A DNA stretch of 64,000 nucleotides from Roseovarius aestuarii (GTDB lineage: Bacteria; Pseudomonadota; Alphaproteobacteria; Rhodobacterales; Rhodobacteraceae). Position 1 is the first letter of the stretch; every line of letters begins with the position of its first letter. The DNA is taken from the NCBI GenBank assembly GCA_027214255.1, contig JAPWHL010000001.1:310001-374000 (forward strand), given 5' to 3'. Made by a program: the position numbers and the translations under genes. The notes below the pieces were generated by a model. It had not been told where the DNA came from. It did not search any database and was given only the letters and a program-made list of their open reading frames with translations. Of this stretch, positions 39,101-54,100 are shown one piece after another.

Positions 39101-42100
39101 GACCCATGCCGAATTGCTGGCGATTGCTTTGGCGGACACGCCGATTGGTACGGATCTGGATGACACCCTGAATGCTGGCGCGCGCGATGACACGCTGGAC
39201 GGAGGCTTGGGCAATGACGCTCTGCAGGGCGGGGCCGGTCAGGACACGATCGAAGGTGGCGCAGGTAACGATACCATCACCGGCGGCACGGACAATGACA
39301 CGCTAAGCGATGTTTCAGGGGATGATCTGTATATCTATGCGCTGGGCGATGGTCAGGACACCATTCAGGACGATGCAGGCGTTGATGCGATCCAGTTAGG
39401 TGCGGGAATTGACACATCGGATGTGCGCGCCGAGGCCAAGGGCAACGATCTGGTCCTGCGCTTTACAGGCGAAGACCGTCTGACGCTGATCGGGGCCTTG
39501 ACCAACCCGGATCGCGTGATTGAAGAATTGCGTTTTGACGATGGCACGATCTGGAGCTTTGCGGCCTTGATCGCTCTGTCGCAGGTCGCGACCGACGGCG
39601 ACGACCTGATCGTTGGTGGAAGTATCGATGATACGCTGACCGGGGCAGGAGGCGACGATACTCTGCGCGGTGAGCTAGGCGATGATGACCTACAGGGGGG
39701 CGCTGGGGCCGACAGCCTGTTGGGCGGCGATGGTGCGGATACGCTGGACGGTGGCACCGGGCCAGACACGTTGGAGGGCGGCGCGGGCGACGACACCTAC
39801 CGCTTTACCCCGGGGTCAGGTCAGACCGTGATCTCGGACACATCCGGCGTTGATACGTTGGCGATAGGCGCGGGGCTTGTTCCGGCGGATGTCACGGTGC
39901 GCCGTGATGGCGACGACCTGATCCTCGTGATGCCGAATGAGGAACGCGTTACACTGCGCGACGCGTTCGATGCGGGGGTGATCGAAATGGTCACCTTTGC
40001 TGACGGCACAATCTGGGATGCAGATGATCTGGTGGCCTTTGCCTTGACCGGCACTGACACCGCCGACGCCCTTAGCGGAACGACAGCGGCTGATACGATC
40101 AGCGGTCTGGGCGGTAACGACACGCTAGAAGGTCAGGGTGACGACGACCTGCTGTTGGGCGGCACGGGCAATGACGTGCTGGAAGGGAACGCCGGAGCCG
40201 ATACATTGGACGGCGGCCAAGGTCAGGATACTGCCATTGGTGGTGACGGGGCGGATGTCTATGTCTTTAGCCGCGACGACGGCACGCTGGAGATCGACGA
40301 CGATGGCGATGCGGCGGCAGATACTCTGCAAATCCAGGGCTATGGACTGGGCGAGCTGCGCTTCTCGGCCACGGGGCTGGACGGCACGGATCTGACACTG
40401 CGCTTTGCCGATAGCGCGGACCGGATCACCATCATTGGTGGTTTGACCGGCGATGGGATCGAAACGCTTGAACTGTCGGACGGGGCCAGCCTGACGATTG
40501 GGGAAATCATCGAACGCGTGCAGCCTGATCTGGGGATCAGCGGACAGGCGTTCAACGGCGATTCCGGAGATAATACGATCACCGGCGGTGCTCTGGATGA
40601 CTATATTCAGGGCGGCGACGGGGCGGACAGTCTGGTTGGCGGAGATGGTGACGATATCTTTGGCGACTTGATCGCGGATACGTCGGTCGATACGCTGACA
40701 GGGGGCGCGGGCCGGGATGTGTACCGTTATGTGCCGACAGTCTCCATCGCCAGCGATGTCGCCGAGGACATCATCACAGACTTCACCCCCGGTGATCTGG
40801 GCGATGTGCTGCGCCTGAGTGCCAGCACGCCTAACCCGTTTGAAAGTGGGCGTTTGCAGATTGTTCAGGATGGTCTGGACACGACGATCGTACTGACGGG
40901 TGATGATGGTATCGCGCGCTCGGTCCTGCGGCTTGAAAACGTAGATGCCAGCCAACTGACAGCGGCCAATTTTGGTGGCGTCACATTGGTGGAAAGCACG
41001 CCCAGCCTGAGCGACGGTGAAACCGGTTCAACTCTAGAAGGTGGCCCGCTGGGCGATCTGATCTTTGGCAATGGTGGCGCGGATACGATCCATGGTTATG
41101 CGGGCAATGACAGCCTTGCGGGCGGCGCCGATGGTGACGTCATCAGCGGCGGCTTTGGCGCGGATATGGTTGCGGGCGAAGCCGGGCATGACACGCTGAC
41201 TGGCGGCGCGGGTGACGATATCCTGTCCGGTGGGTCGGGTAACGATCTGCTGACGGGGGGGGATGCCGACGCGGAATTCGCGGGCAATGATGTGTTCCAC
41301 GGCGGACAGGGTGACGACACGCTGGAAGGCGGAGCCGAGGATGACACCTATCGCTTTGGGGCCTTTGATGGCAGCGACGTCATCACCGATGCCGGTGGGC
41401 AGGATCAGATTGTCTTTGATGACACGGTGACGCCTGCAATGGTGCAGGTTGTGCAACTGGATGATGGGCTGGAACTGCGCGTTATTGGCGGGGATACGCG
41501 GATTTTGCTGGATGGTGCGATCGCCGATCCGGCCAGAACCGCAATCGAAAGCGTTCTGTTTGACGATGGCACCGACTGGGACATCGCAACACTGATGGCG
41601 CAAGCGTCCCTGACAACAGCGGGTGATGACAGTTTGCGCCTGCTGAATGGTACCACAATGGATGGTCAGGGCGGCAACGATGACCTGACGGGTACGGACG
41701 CGGCCGATAGCCTGACGGGCGGCACTGGCGACGATACGTTGCGCGGTGGCGGCGGGGATGATGTCTATACGTTCAATCTGGGCGATGGGCAGGATCTGCT
41801 GGATGACACGCAAGGGGCCAATGTCATTGCCTTTGGTGCCGGAATTGAACCCGGCGACGTGACAGTCTTGCGTGGTGCGCCGACATTGATCTTGGGGATT
41901 ACCGGCACGCCGGATCGCATCGATACCGGGTTCGAGGTCGCGCCCGATATGGCTTTGGCCGAAGTCCGGTTTGCGGATGGTACCATCTGGACGCCTGCGG
42001 ATATGATCGCCTTGGCGCTGAGTGCCACCGAGGGCGATGATCGCATCTATGCCAGCGACGCGGATGAGGTTCTGAGCGGGCTTGGCGGCGACGACCGTAT

Positions 42101-45100
42101 TGTTGCGCGTGGCGGCGATGATGACCTAAGCGGCAACGCGGGGGTTGATCTTCTTGAGGGTGGTTTGGGTGATGATACCTATCGCGCGGGGATTGGCGAC
42201 GATCAGGACCGCATCATCGACGAAGGCGGGGCCGACGATGTTCTGATCCTTGGACCGGGGATCACCGTGGACGACCTGCGCATCAGTCAAAGCAGCGATG
42301 GTTCAGCGATGATCATTGCCTTTGGCAACGAAGGTGACCGCGTACGCATCGAGGACGCGCTGGGCGATGGCAGGATTGAAACCCTGCGTCTGGATGACGG
42401 CACAGAGTTGAGCGTTGGCGATCTGATTTCGCGCGTTTCCTCGTCGCTGGATGATGCTGTCTTTGGCGACGAATCCGACAACATCATTGATGGAGGCCTT
42501 GGGGACGACCGTTTGTCGGGCGGAGAGGGCGACGATACCTATCACTTCAGCCGTGGAGACGGGCGCGACATCCTGCGCGATGGCGCGCGCTCGGCGGCAG
42601 ACCGTCTGGTGATCGACGGATACACGGCGGACGAGGTGCGCTTTACCCGTCTGGGCTTGACCAGTAACGATCTGGCGATCTCCTTTGCGACGGGCGACGA
42701 TTTGATCGTCGTGGCGGATGGGTTGGCCACCAATAACGCTGGCATTGAAACGATTGAGCTGTCCTCGGACGGCACCACCTTGACCATTGCCGATATCACG
42801 GCCTTGTTGCTGGATATTCAGGCGACGGATGGCAATGACGTTGTGCTGGGCACGGATGGCGACGACCTGCTGACCGGCGGGGCCGGTAATGATCTGATCG
42901 TTGGCGAATGGGGCGACGATACAGTGCGTTACGCGTCGGGCGACGGCGATGACCGTATCGATCTGCGCGGACGTGGCAACAATATCGTTGAACTGACCGA
43001 CTATCTGCCAGATGACGTCCTTCGTGCGGTGCGCGGTGGCCCGGACAGCAATGATCTGGTCATTGATTTTGGCATCGCCGGAGACCGGCTGATCTTGGTC
43101 GGCGCGCTGCATGAGGCCAATCGTGGCGCGGTCAGCGTGACGGTTCAGTTTGCCGATGGCACGGAATGGACCCGCGACGACATGCGCGCGCGGGCATTGC
43201 AAGACATCCAGACCGATGGCAACGACGCCATTTTCGGCTTTGATGATGAAGATGTCATCAACATGGGCGTGGGCCAAGACAGCGCCTTTGGCGGGGATGG
43301 CGCAGATACTTACGTTTATGCGCCGGGCCATGGCGCGGATCAGATTACCGATGGCGGTCTGGACGGTGCAACGGATACTGTTCAATTCTCAGGTATTGAT
43401 GCCGATACGGTGTCGGTCAGCCGCTTGTTTGTTGGCTCGCAAACCGTTGTGTTTTCCTTTGCCGGGGCACCGGGTGATAGCCTGACTGTTGTGAACGCGT
43501 TGACATTGGATGGCAGCTCGGTTGAAGCGTATGTCTTTGACGATGGCACCTCGTGGGATCGCGCGGCGCTTCTGGATCTGTTGGAAAACACGGCGCCTGT
43601 TGCGCGTGACGATGGCTTCTTTGAGGCGCGTGCCGATGAGGTTCTGACAATCGATGCCTCTGACGTTCTGGCCAATGATTTTGACGCCGACCACGACGGG
43701 CTGCATATCCTGTCTGTCGATGCCAGCCCGAATGGCAGTGCCGAAATATCGCCGGATGGTTTGTCGCTGTTGTTCACGCCGAATGATGGTTTCACCGGGG
43801 CAACAACCCTGCGCTATACCATCTCTGATGATCGCGGCGGATTCTCGCAGGCAGAAATTTTTGTCAACGTGCGTCCGCTGGCCGAGGCGGTGGATGATAC
43901 CGGGTTTGTCGTGGCCGAGGACGGGTTCCTGTCCATCGACGCCGAACGCCTGTTGTCCAATGATGCCGATGGCGACCGGATGATTGTCGGACAGGTATTT
44001 GACGCTGTCGGTGGCGCGGTGGCAATGTCCAGCGAGGGCACGATCAGCTTTACACCGGATGCTGATTATGTCGGCCCTGCACAGTTCACATATGCCGCCA
44101 ATACGCCCGAAGGCGGGCGCGCCGAAGCCACTGTTTACATTGATGTAACCGCTGTAAATGACGCACCCGTTGCACGTAACGACGGGGGCTTTAGCACTGT
44201 TGAGAACACCAGCCTGACAATCTCGGCAGGCGCGCTGTTGGGTAATGATACGGATATCGACGGCGATCTTCTGACGATCCTTGATGTCATCTCATCGCCG
44301 GAGCTGACCGTAGTCCTGGACGGCGATGGCAATATTCAGGTGACACCGGCCGAGGACTTCTTTGGGACGGCGACATTTGCCTATCGTGTGGGGGATCCGG
44401 GCGGGGAATCCGCGCTGGCGGCAGTCACCCTGACGGTCACGGCGGACGACACCACGACCAACGCGCGTGATGATTTGTTCACCACCAATGATACTGGGGT
44501 GACTCTGCTTGAAGATAACCCGGTGGTCATTGGACTTGACCGATTGATCCTGAATGACACGTCGGCTGAGGGCACATTGCAATTGGCGTCGGTGTCAAAT
44601 GCGGTGGGTGGTCGTGCGCGGCTGCTGGACAACCAAACGGTCCTGTTTGAGCCAAACAGCAATTTCAACGGCGAAGCCAGCTTTGACTATACTGTGGATA
44701 ACGGGCAGGGCGGTCGCGATACGGCCACGGCTGTGTTGGTGTATGAGGCCGTCAATGACCGGCCTGTTGCCCGCGGCGATCGCTACACCAGCGAAGATCT
44801 GACGCATGTCCTGCGCGGAACACAGGATACGGTTTTGACAATTCCGATCTTGGAATTGCTGAAAAACGATTATGACATCGAAGGGTTCTCGGTCACATTC
44901 GAGAATGCCACCGGTGCGATCAACGGCGACTTGGTCGTTGATGGAACCAACATCGTGTTCACACCTGACGAGGGCTTTTACGGTCGCGCCAGCTTTGGCT
45001 ATTCTGTCACCGATCCCGAGGGTCTGGTCGACGGGGCCGAGGTCTTGCTGTATTTTGATGCGACCAGCGACGCCCCCCCAGTGGCGATCACGGATCAATT

Positions 45101-48100
45101 CCTGGTTCCAGAAGACATTCCAACGGTCCTGCGCCTGGACACTATTCTGGCCAATGACACCGATGTTGACGGTTCGGATACGTTCCAGATCACAGGCTGG
45201 CGCTATATCGATCCGGTTGTCGATGCGTTCACATATGGCATTGCCGCTGTGGGCGATTTGAACGGCGAGATCGCGTTCAATGCCGATGGGGATTTCGTCT
45301 TTACCCCCAATATCGATGCGACCCAGTCATCAGGGATCATTTATCAATTGACCGATGACTCAGGACGTACGGCAGAGGGGCTGATCGACATTGTGATTGT
45401 CCCGTCCGAGGACGATCCAACGGTGGTCAATGATCTGGGGTTTGTCACGCCGCTGGATGTGCCGATGGTCATTCGGGTGGATGACTTGTTGTTCAACGAT
45501 TTCGATATCGAACAGATTGACCGTGATGGCGATGGTCAGCCAGACGATGATCTGGACGACCCGGATCGCCCACGCCCGACTTTCGTGGGTATTATTAACG
45601 TGCTGGATCCGGTGGAACTGGCCCAAGGCAACCGTGTGTCGGTCGGATCGTTCGAAGTTGTCGAATTCCGCGGCGAAGAGTTCATGATCGCGCGATTTGA
45701 CGCGGGGTTCTCGGGCGCGGTGGTGATTGAATACGCCATCGAGGACGAGGCCGGATTGCAGGACGTCGGCTTTGCGAGTGCCACCGTGGCAGATTTCTAC
45801 GGGCTCAGCCTGACGGGCTCGCCCCTTGTGGATGTGATCGAAGGTACGGCGCTGTCGGAAACCATTTTCGGGTATCGCCGCGATGACTGGATTATCGCGC
45901 TGGACGGCGATGATACGATCAAGACGGCTGAAGGCGCCGACCTGATCGAGGCCGGCGACGGCGATGATTTCATTGATGCCGGCGATGATGCGGATGACAT
46001 CTATGGCGGGCTTGGCTTTGATACGGTCACATTTGAAGGGTCCAATACAGGCGTGCGCGCTGATCTGTCGACATTGATTGGGCAGGGTGGGTATGCCGAG
46101 GGTGACTTCTACTCCGGTATCGAAGCTTTCATAGGTACAGGGTACGAGGATATTCTGGGCGGCGACGACGGCGCGAACATGCTGGATGGCGCTGCGGGCG
46201 ATGACCTGCTGGAAGGGCGCGCTGGCGATGACACGCTGCTTGGCGGAATGGGCGATGATACGCTTTGGGGCGGTGTCGGAGCGGATGAGCTGATCGGTGG
46301 CGAAGGTCGCGATCAGGCCAGCTATGAAGGCTCCAGCGCGGCGATCAATGTCTCGCTTGAGACCGGCTTGGCGTTCGGGGGCGACGCGCAGGGCGATGTC
46401 CTGTCGGAAATCGAAGACATTCTTGGCACGGATCATGACGACCGTCTGACCGGGGACGAGGGCGACAATGCCCTGTCCGGTGGTCGCGGCGATGATACAT
46501 TACAGGGTGGTGCCGGTGATGACCTGTTGTCAGGCGGACGCGGCGCGGATGTGCTGAGCGGCGGTGATGGAATTGATACGGCGGATTACACCTTGTCGGT
46601 GGAAGGGATCGATATCGATCTGGCCGCAGGTACGGCCACCGGCGGAGATGCCACCGGCGACAGTCTGAGCGGGATCGAAATCCTTCAGGCCAGCTATCAT
46701 GATGATACGCTGCGGGGTGATGACAATGACAACATCATCCGAGGCGGTCGAGGCGCCGATATCATCGACGGTCGCGACGGGTTCGACACGGCTGACTACG
46801 GTCAGGCGGACGAGGCCGTAGCGGTTGATCTGTCCACTGGTATGGGGACAGCGGGCGAAGCATTGGGCGACACGTTGACCTCTATCGAGGCTCTGGCCGG
46901 ATCCGTGCATAACGACACACTGACCGGCAGCGCAGGGGATGAAACCTTTGATGGGCGCTTTGGCGATGATGTGCTGCGCGGTGGGATGGGATCGGACATT
47001 TACATGTTCGGTTTCGACAGCGGCGCAGACCGTATCGAGGAAACCGGCGGGGCGGGCGATGTCGACCGCTTGATCACGTCATCGGATATCCTGACCAAGG
47101 ACATATCGCTTTTGCAAATGGGCGACGATCTGTTCATCGAGCTAGAGCGCGACGACGGCTTCTTGATTGATACCGTGCTGGTTGCCGGGCACTTCCTGGG
47201 TGAGGAAACCGGACTGGAAGAGATCGTCTTTGGCGATGGTACGGTTTGGGACCGCGCGGCGATTGCGGCGGGTCTGCGCGACGGGCGTTTCAATGCGCAA
47301 AATGACGTTGAGCGTTTTGGCGTCGAGGATGAAGTTCTGGTGATCGACCCAAGCGCCCTGATAGCCAATGATGCTACCGAAGGCGTCGAAGACCTTGAGC
47401 TGATCTCGGTTCAGGCGGCCCAAAACGGCACAGTCACGTTGCGCGAAGATGGTATGATTGCCTTCTTGGGCGCGCAGGATTTCAATGGTGATGCGTTCTT
47501 TGCCTATACTGTGCGTGATCCACTGGGCCGTGAATCCACCGCCCGCGTCGAGGTAAACCTGTCGGCGGTAAATGACGCGCCTGTCGCGGTTGATGATCCG
47601 CTGGTTTACGGGGCCGAGGATGTTCCGCTGCGCATCCGTATCGAAAACCTGTTGGCCAATGACTATGACGTTGATGGCGACGCCGAAATGGAAGGCCTGC
47701 GCATTGTTGCGGCCACGCCGCTGACGGATGCCAACGGGGATTATCTGCGCCCTTACGAGGACAAAGACAAATATGACGGCGCGGCCACCGATGTGACATG
47801 GCGTCTGGACGGTCAGTATATCGAGTTGCTGACGCGGCCTGATCATTTCGGTTTTGCAGGCTTCCGCTACGTTTTGGAGGACAACTCGGGCGCGCAATCC
47901 ACTGCTGATGTTGAAATCTATTTTGCCCCTGTGAACGACGCGCCGCGTTATGGTGCGCGGCCGGTCTCGGCCAAGCTGGAAGAAACAACCGACTTTACCG
48001 TCAGTCAACTGATGCAGGGCGTGTACGACGTTGAAGGGGACGAATTTACCTTTGTCGGCCTGTCGATCGGTGTGGATGGCAATGCCTCGGACAACGGGAT

Positions 48101-51100
48101 CGAGACGTTTGATCCGGAAACCGGGATCATTTCCTTCACGCCGTTGTCCTTGGGCAATGCCTCGATCTCGTTTGATGTGATTGATGCGCTGGGGGCCGAG
48201 GCAACACTTGAATTCCTGATCAACGTACGTCCGCAAAACCTGCCGCCGGTTGCGCGCGATGATTATGGCCTGCGGTTGGACCAAGACAGTGTGCTGATTA
48301 TCGATCCGGCAACATTGATGGCGAATGACACCGATCCTGACGACGATCCGCTGACCTTTGTCGATGTCTACCGCTTTGCTGAAAATGGTAAGGTGCGCAT
48401 CACTGATGATGGCATGATCGCCTTTATCGCCCGCCCAAATTACAACGGCGCGGCCAGCTTCGAGTACACCATTTCTGATGGACGTGGCGGGGAAGACACC
48501 GCAACCGTGCATCTGACGATCCTGCCGGTAAATACGGCCCCCGAGGTGCGCCCCGATATCGTGGTCGGTCAGGAAGATGGCCCGCAATACGTTATCCCGG
48601 CCGAGGCCTTTGGCAACGACTTGGATATCGAAGGCGATGTCCTGTTCTTTGAAGACACATCCCTGCTGGGCTTGTTACCGGGTAAATTCCTGTCACCGGA
48701 TCACACAGTGCGGGCGACTTCGGGCAACAATACCGATCTGCCCGAATGGTTGGAGTTTGATGCGACAACCATGACCTTTACCGGCACACCGCCGGTTGAG
48801 CTGACAACACCCGTTGACGTGGCCGTATTCGTCCAAGACCCCTCGAACGGTGCGGTGCATGTGTTCCGGTTTGCGTTCGATCCTGTTTCGGATGCCGACG
48901 AGCTGGAAGCGGGCATCAGCGTCGAGGCGGACGTCATGGCCGACTTTGTGGTGCGCGAGACCTTTGATTGGTCCCTTGCACCGGGCGGTAACAGCGTTGC
49001 GCAATTCGATATCGTTGACGCAACCGTCGAGGCCTTTGTGCAGGGCGGGCGGCCATTGCCAACATGGCTGGAGTTTGACGCCGACACCCGTGAGCTGTCT
49101 ATCTCGGACTTCGGTGTGGATGACGGGGACAGTCTGGCTCGCGTCCAGATCGTATTCACCCCGCCAGCGCGGCCTGAATTGGGCGAGGGCGAACGCTATT
49201 CGACCGAACGCGGCTTTACGCTGGAATTTGTTATCGACCCAGAAGCGCCGAACCTTGCCGCCATCAATGCGGTTCTGGCGGGCATTGCCGGGCCTGCGGG
49301 CACGCTGGGCGTGGATTTGACGGGTAGCACCATAGAAGCGGCGCGCGAAAGCGGCGCACCGTTGAACGATTGGCTGACCTTCGATGCGTCTGACCTCAGC
49401 TTCAGCGGGACACCGCCATCGACCTATGTCGGGGCAGTGCCTGTGCGTCTGGACATTTCGGGTGGCATCCTGCCCGACATGGCGATCATCACCGAAGCGG
49501 TGGTTGATGATACCTTTACCTATCAGGACACGGACCGGGTTCGCGTCGGTACGCAACCCGAGCGGATCAACCTTGAAACGCCCGAGGATTTCAACGGCTC
49601 TGTCGCGCTGGAATATACGGCAAATGACGGTAAGTCAGCCGTTTCCGACCCGGCCTATATCGTCTTTAACGTCTTGCCCTCACGCGAAGCGGCGGTGGCC
49701 AATGACGATCTCTTTGAGGTGGACGAGGGTGCGTCGATCACCATCGCGGTGACCGATCTGCTGATCAATGACCGCGATGATGATGGCGACAGGCTTCGTG
49801 TGACCGACATTGGAGGCACGCCCAACGCGGCCGTTGTTATCACGCCGGCCAGTGTTGTCATTGATGTACCGGAGGGCCTAAGCGCGGTTGCGGGCGGAAC
49901 ATGGTCTGCTACGCTGCAGGATGGCTCGGACTTGCCGGAATGGATGACGCTGGACACATCCACAGGCCAAATCACGGCGGACGTGCCGCTGGCAACATTC
50001 AACGATTTTGCCATTCGCTTTGTGTCGGACAACGGCACCGAGTCCGTTAGCGCGGTGGAAACCGTTACGTTGAACGGCACGGTTGGCGCGATGCTGACCT
50101 ATACGCCGACGGCTGGTTTCCATGGCGATGACGTATTGACCTACACATTGACCGATGATGCCGAAGGGCCGGTTACCGGCCAAATCACGTTTGACGTGCA
50201 ATCGCTGCTGGATCCGCCCACGGTTGTTACTGATGAGGTCAGCGTACTAGAGGACGGGGTTCTTGTCCTGACGCCTGCAGACCTGATGGGCAACGATTTC
50301 GATGTCGACGGCGATGCAATCCGCTTTGTTGACGTGGGCAATGCGCAAAACGGGACGGTGACGTTTGACGGCACCGATATCACGTTTACGCCCACGGCGG
50401 CGTTCAACGGTGCGGCGACGTTTGAATATACCGTCACCGATGGTCGCCACGGCCAAAGCACCGGCTTGGTTGAAGTGAACGTGATCAGCACGAACCGCAC
50501 ACCAGAGGCGGTCACCGACCTGTTCGCAACGGACGAAGATACAGCGTTCGAGTTTGAAATCGCGGATCTTTTGGTGAATGACACCGATCTGGATGGCGAT
50601 GCGCTGTCGTTCGTGTCGATCCAGTCGGAAATTTCCGGCGGGCGTTTGCTGGAACTGCCGGATGGGCGCTATCAGTTTGTGCCGGATGAAAACGTTACGG
50701 GCGACTTTACCTTCCGCTATACTGTCACCGATGGTGCGGTGAACGCCACGGGCGCGGTTACGTTTAACGTGGCACCGGTGAATGATGCCCCCATTGCCAA
50801 TCCCGACGGTCTGTTTCTAGGGAAACAGGACAGTGAAATCCGGATTGATTTCGCCGATCTGCTGGCCAACGACCGCGATGTCGAAGGCGATGATTTCTCC
50901 ATTGTCGAAATCTTTGATGGCGACAATGGTACCGTCTATCAGGATGGCGATCAGGCCGTGTTTACGGGGCGCGCCGGGTATTTTGGCGACGGAGGATTCT
51001 CGTACCGGGTAACGGATGCCGAGGGCGCAACATCGGTCGGATACGCAAGCCTGCTGGTTCTGCCGCTTTATGATGTGCCTGTGGCTGTCTCTGATGCCGG

Positions 51101-54100
51101 ATTTGAAGTGCTCGAAGACACGTCCCTTGTCATCGACGAGGCCACTTTGATGGCTAACGATGATCTGCCACTTGGCTCTGACGTTGAGTTCCTTGGCCTG
51201 TCCGTTGCGTTTGGCGATACCAACAACGCGACCGTGACCGAGCTGGAAGACGGGCAGTGGCGCATCACGCCGACCGAGAACTTCTTTGGCGAATTGACGT
51301 TGCGCTATGCGCTGACCAACGAGCTGGGTTTTGAAGTGCCCACCACGGTCACGGTGAATGTTCTGGGGGTCGACGATGCGCCTGTCGCGACAGATGACAC
51401 GCTGGTTCTGACCGAAGATACGCCGCGCGCGATTTTCGTGACCGAACTGTTGGCGAATGACTTTGATGTGGACCGTCAAGCGTTCCAGATCACCCGACTG
51501 CTTGAGGCTGAGGGCGTCACAGTCGAACTGACCGAAGATGGGCAGGTGATCATCACGCCGGATGCCGAATACGCGGGCGCGGCCTATTTCACCTATGAAA
51601 TCACCGACACCACAGGGGCCAGCGATACGGCCCGCGTCGATGTAACGGTGCAACCGCAGAACGATGCGCCCGTGATCTCGCTTGTCGGCCCACTTTACGG
51701 GGCCGAGGACACCGCTTTGTCCATCACGTTGCCAGAGGGTGCCATTTCGGATGCTGACGGAAATGCATTGGTGGTTGAATTGCGCAGCGAAGGCGGCGGC
51801 GCCTTGCCCGAATGGCTGTCGTTTGATCCTGAATTCATGACGCTGACCGGAACTCCGCCTGCTGACTTTAACGGTGTTGTCGCGCTGGAACTGTTTGTCA
51901 GCGATAGCATCGCAGAAACCGTGCGTGCGGTAGAATTGCGCATTGGTGCGGTGAATGACGCGGCTGTGTTTGGTGGTGCCCTGACCGGCACCATCACCGA
52001 GGCGGGCGGAGTTGACAACGGTGTTGACCCGGATGGTGGAGAAATCACCGGACGGGCCACCACCACGGATGTGGACGGCGCCAACAACAGCTTTGTTGCA
52101 ACGGGTGTTACCACCTCGGATATGGGTTATGGCACATTCACCACTGATGCGAGCGGTACGTGGACCTATGCGCTGGATAACGACAACCCAACTGTCGAGG
52201 CCCTAAACGCCGGAGACACGTTGAGCGATACGTTCACGCTGACGGCGGCGGATTTGACCACGCAGGTGGTGACGATCACCGTCAACGGTGCGGATGATCC
52301 GTCGGCGGACTTTGTCCTGACGCCCAATGCTATGGAAACAGGGCGGTACGGCAACCGGTTCGAGGGGGCAACCAACGCGACGGGCACGGTCAAGGCCACG
52401 TTTGCAGGGACAGGCGCGGATATGGTCCTTGCGTTCCGCAGCTTTGACATGGACAGCGGCTCTGAGGTCGAGGTGTTCCTGAACGGTGTCAGCCAAGGCT
52501 TCTTGCCGGAAGGCGGCAGCAACCAGTACCAGTATCATGAATTGTCGGTTGATGCCTCGCAACAGGTTGCTGGGGAAAACCTGCTCAGTTTCGTGCAACA
52601 CAACAGCCCGACCAACATCTGGGGCATTACGGATGTCGTTCTTGCATCGCGCAACGCATCGGACATCCAGCTGACCCGCGGTCAGGTCGAGACGCAGGAT
52701 TATGGTCACCGGTTCAATGGTACCGTCAATCCCGAGGGTGTCATCTCGGCGGACTTCATCGGTACTGGCGAAGACCTGCATCTTAGCTTCAAGGCCTATG
52801 ACGTTGATTTTGATGATGAGATCGAAGTCGTGCTGAACGGCGAAAGCCTGATGTTCCTTGACGCGGGCGAGATCAACGGATTGAGCGAATACGAAATCAC
52901 CATCGCAGCGCAAGATCAGCAAACGGGCGCAAATACCCTGGAATTCCGCCAAAACCTCAACAACAATTACATCTGGGGTGTGACGGATATCCTGATCGAC
53001 GATTCCGCGCTGCCTGATTTCACCCTGACGCCGGACACATTGGAGACGGGCAGCTACGGCAACCGGTTTAATGGCACCGAGAACCGTTCCGGTACGGTTA
53101 CGGCGAGTTTTGAGGGCACGGGCAGCGATCTGACACTTGCGTTTGACAGCTTTGATATGGACAGCGACGCCGAGGTCGAGGTGTTTATCAACGATACCAG
53201 CCTTGGGTTCTTGTCGGCGGGGGGCAATAATACATTCCAATTCCATGAATTGGCAATTGATGCGGGGCTGCAATTGGTGGGTGACAACACGATCACCTTT
53301 GTTCAGCAGAAAAGTGCGGCGTATATCTGGGGCGTCACGGATATTATCCTAAGTGCGAACGGCACTTCGGATACCCGCTTGACGCGCGGTCAAACAGACA
53401 CGTCCGATTACGGCAATCGCTTCAACGGCACGGCCAATACAGACGGTGTGGTATCGGCCAGTTTTGTCGGCTCTGGCGATGATCTGCACCTGAGCTTTAA
53501 GGGCTATGATATTGATTTTGATGACGAGATCGAAATCATGCTGAACGGCGAAAGCCTGATGTTCATAGACGCAGGCGTGGCGAATGAATTGGTTGGTTAT
53601 GAGGTGACTATCGCCGCCGAGGACTTGTTAATCGGCGACAACACGTTGGAATTCCACCAGAATCTGAACAACAACTACATCTGGGGCATAACCGACATCT
53701 TGATCGACGAAGCGGCGATGCCGGACTTTGCCCTGACCACTAACACCTTGGAAAGCGGCAGCTATGGCAACCGGTTTGAAGGCGCACAGAACAGTTCGGG
53801 CACGGTCATGGCGACCTTTGATGGCACTGGGGGTGATCTGACACTGGCATTTGACAGCTATGACATGGACAGCGACGCCGAGGTCGAGGTGTTTATCAAT
53901 GACACCAGCCTCGGGTTCTTGTCCGAAGGTGGCAATAACCAGATTCGGTTCCATGAACTGGCCATTGATGCTGACCTACAGGTCGTTGGCGAGAACACGA
54001 TCAGCTTTGTGCAACAGAAAAGCGCGGCCTATACGTGGGGGATTACCGATGTCGTCCTTGGGGCCGATAGTGGAACGGATATGCGCCTGATGCGCGGTCA

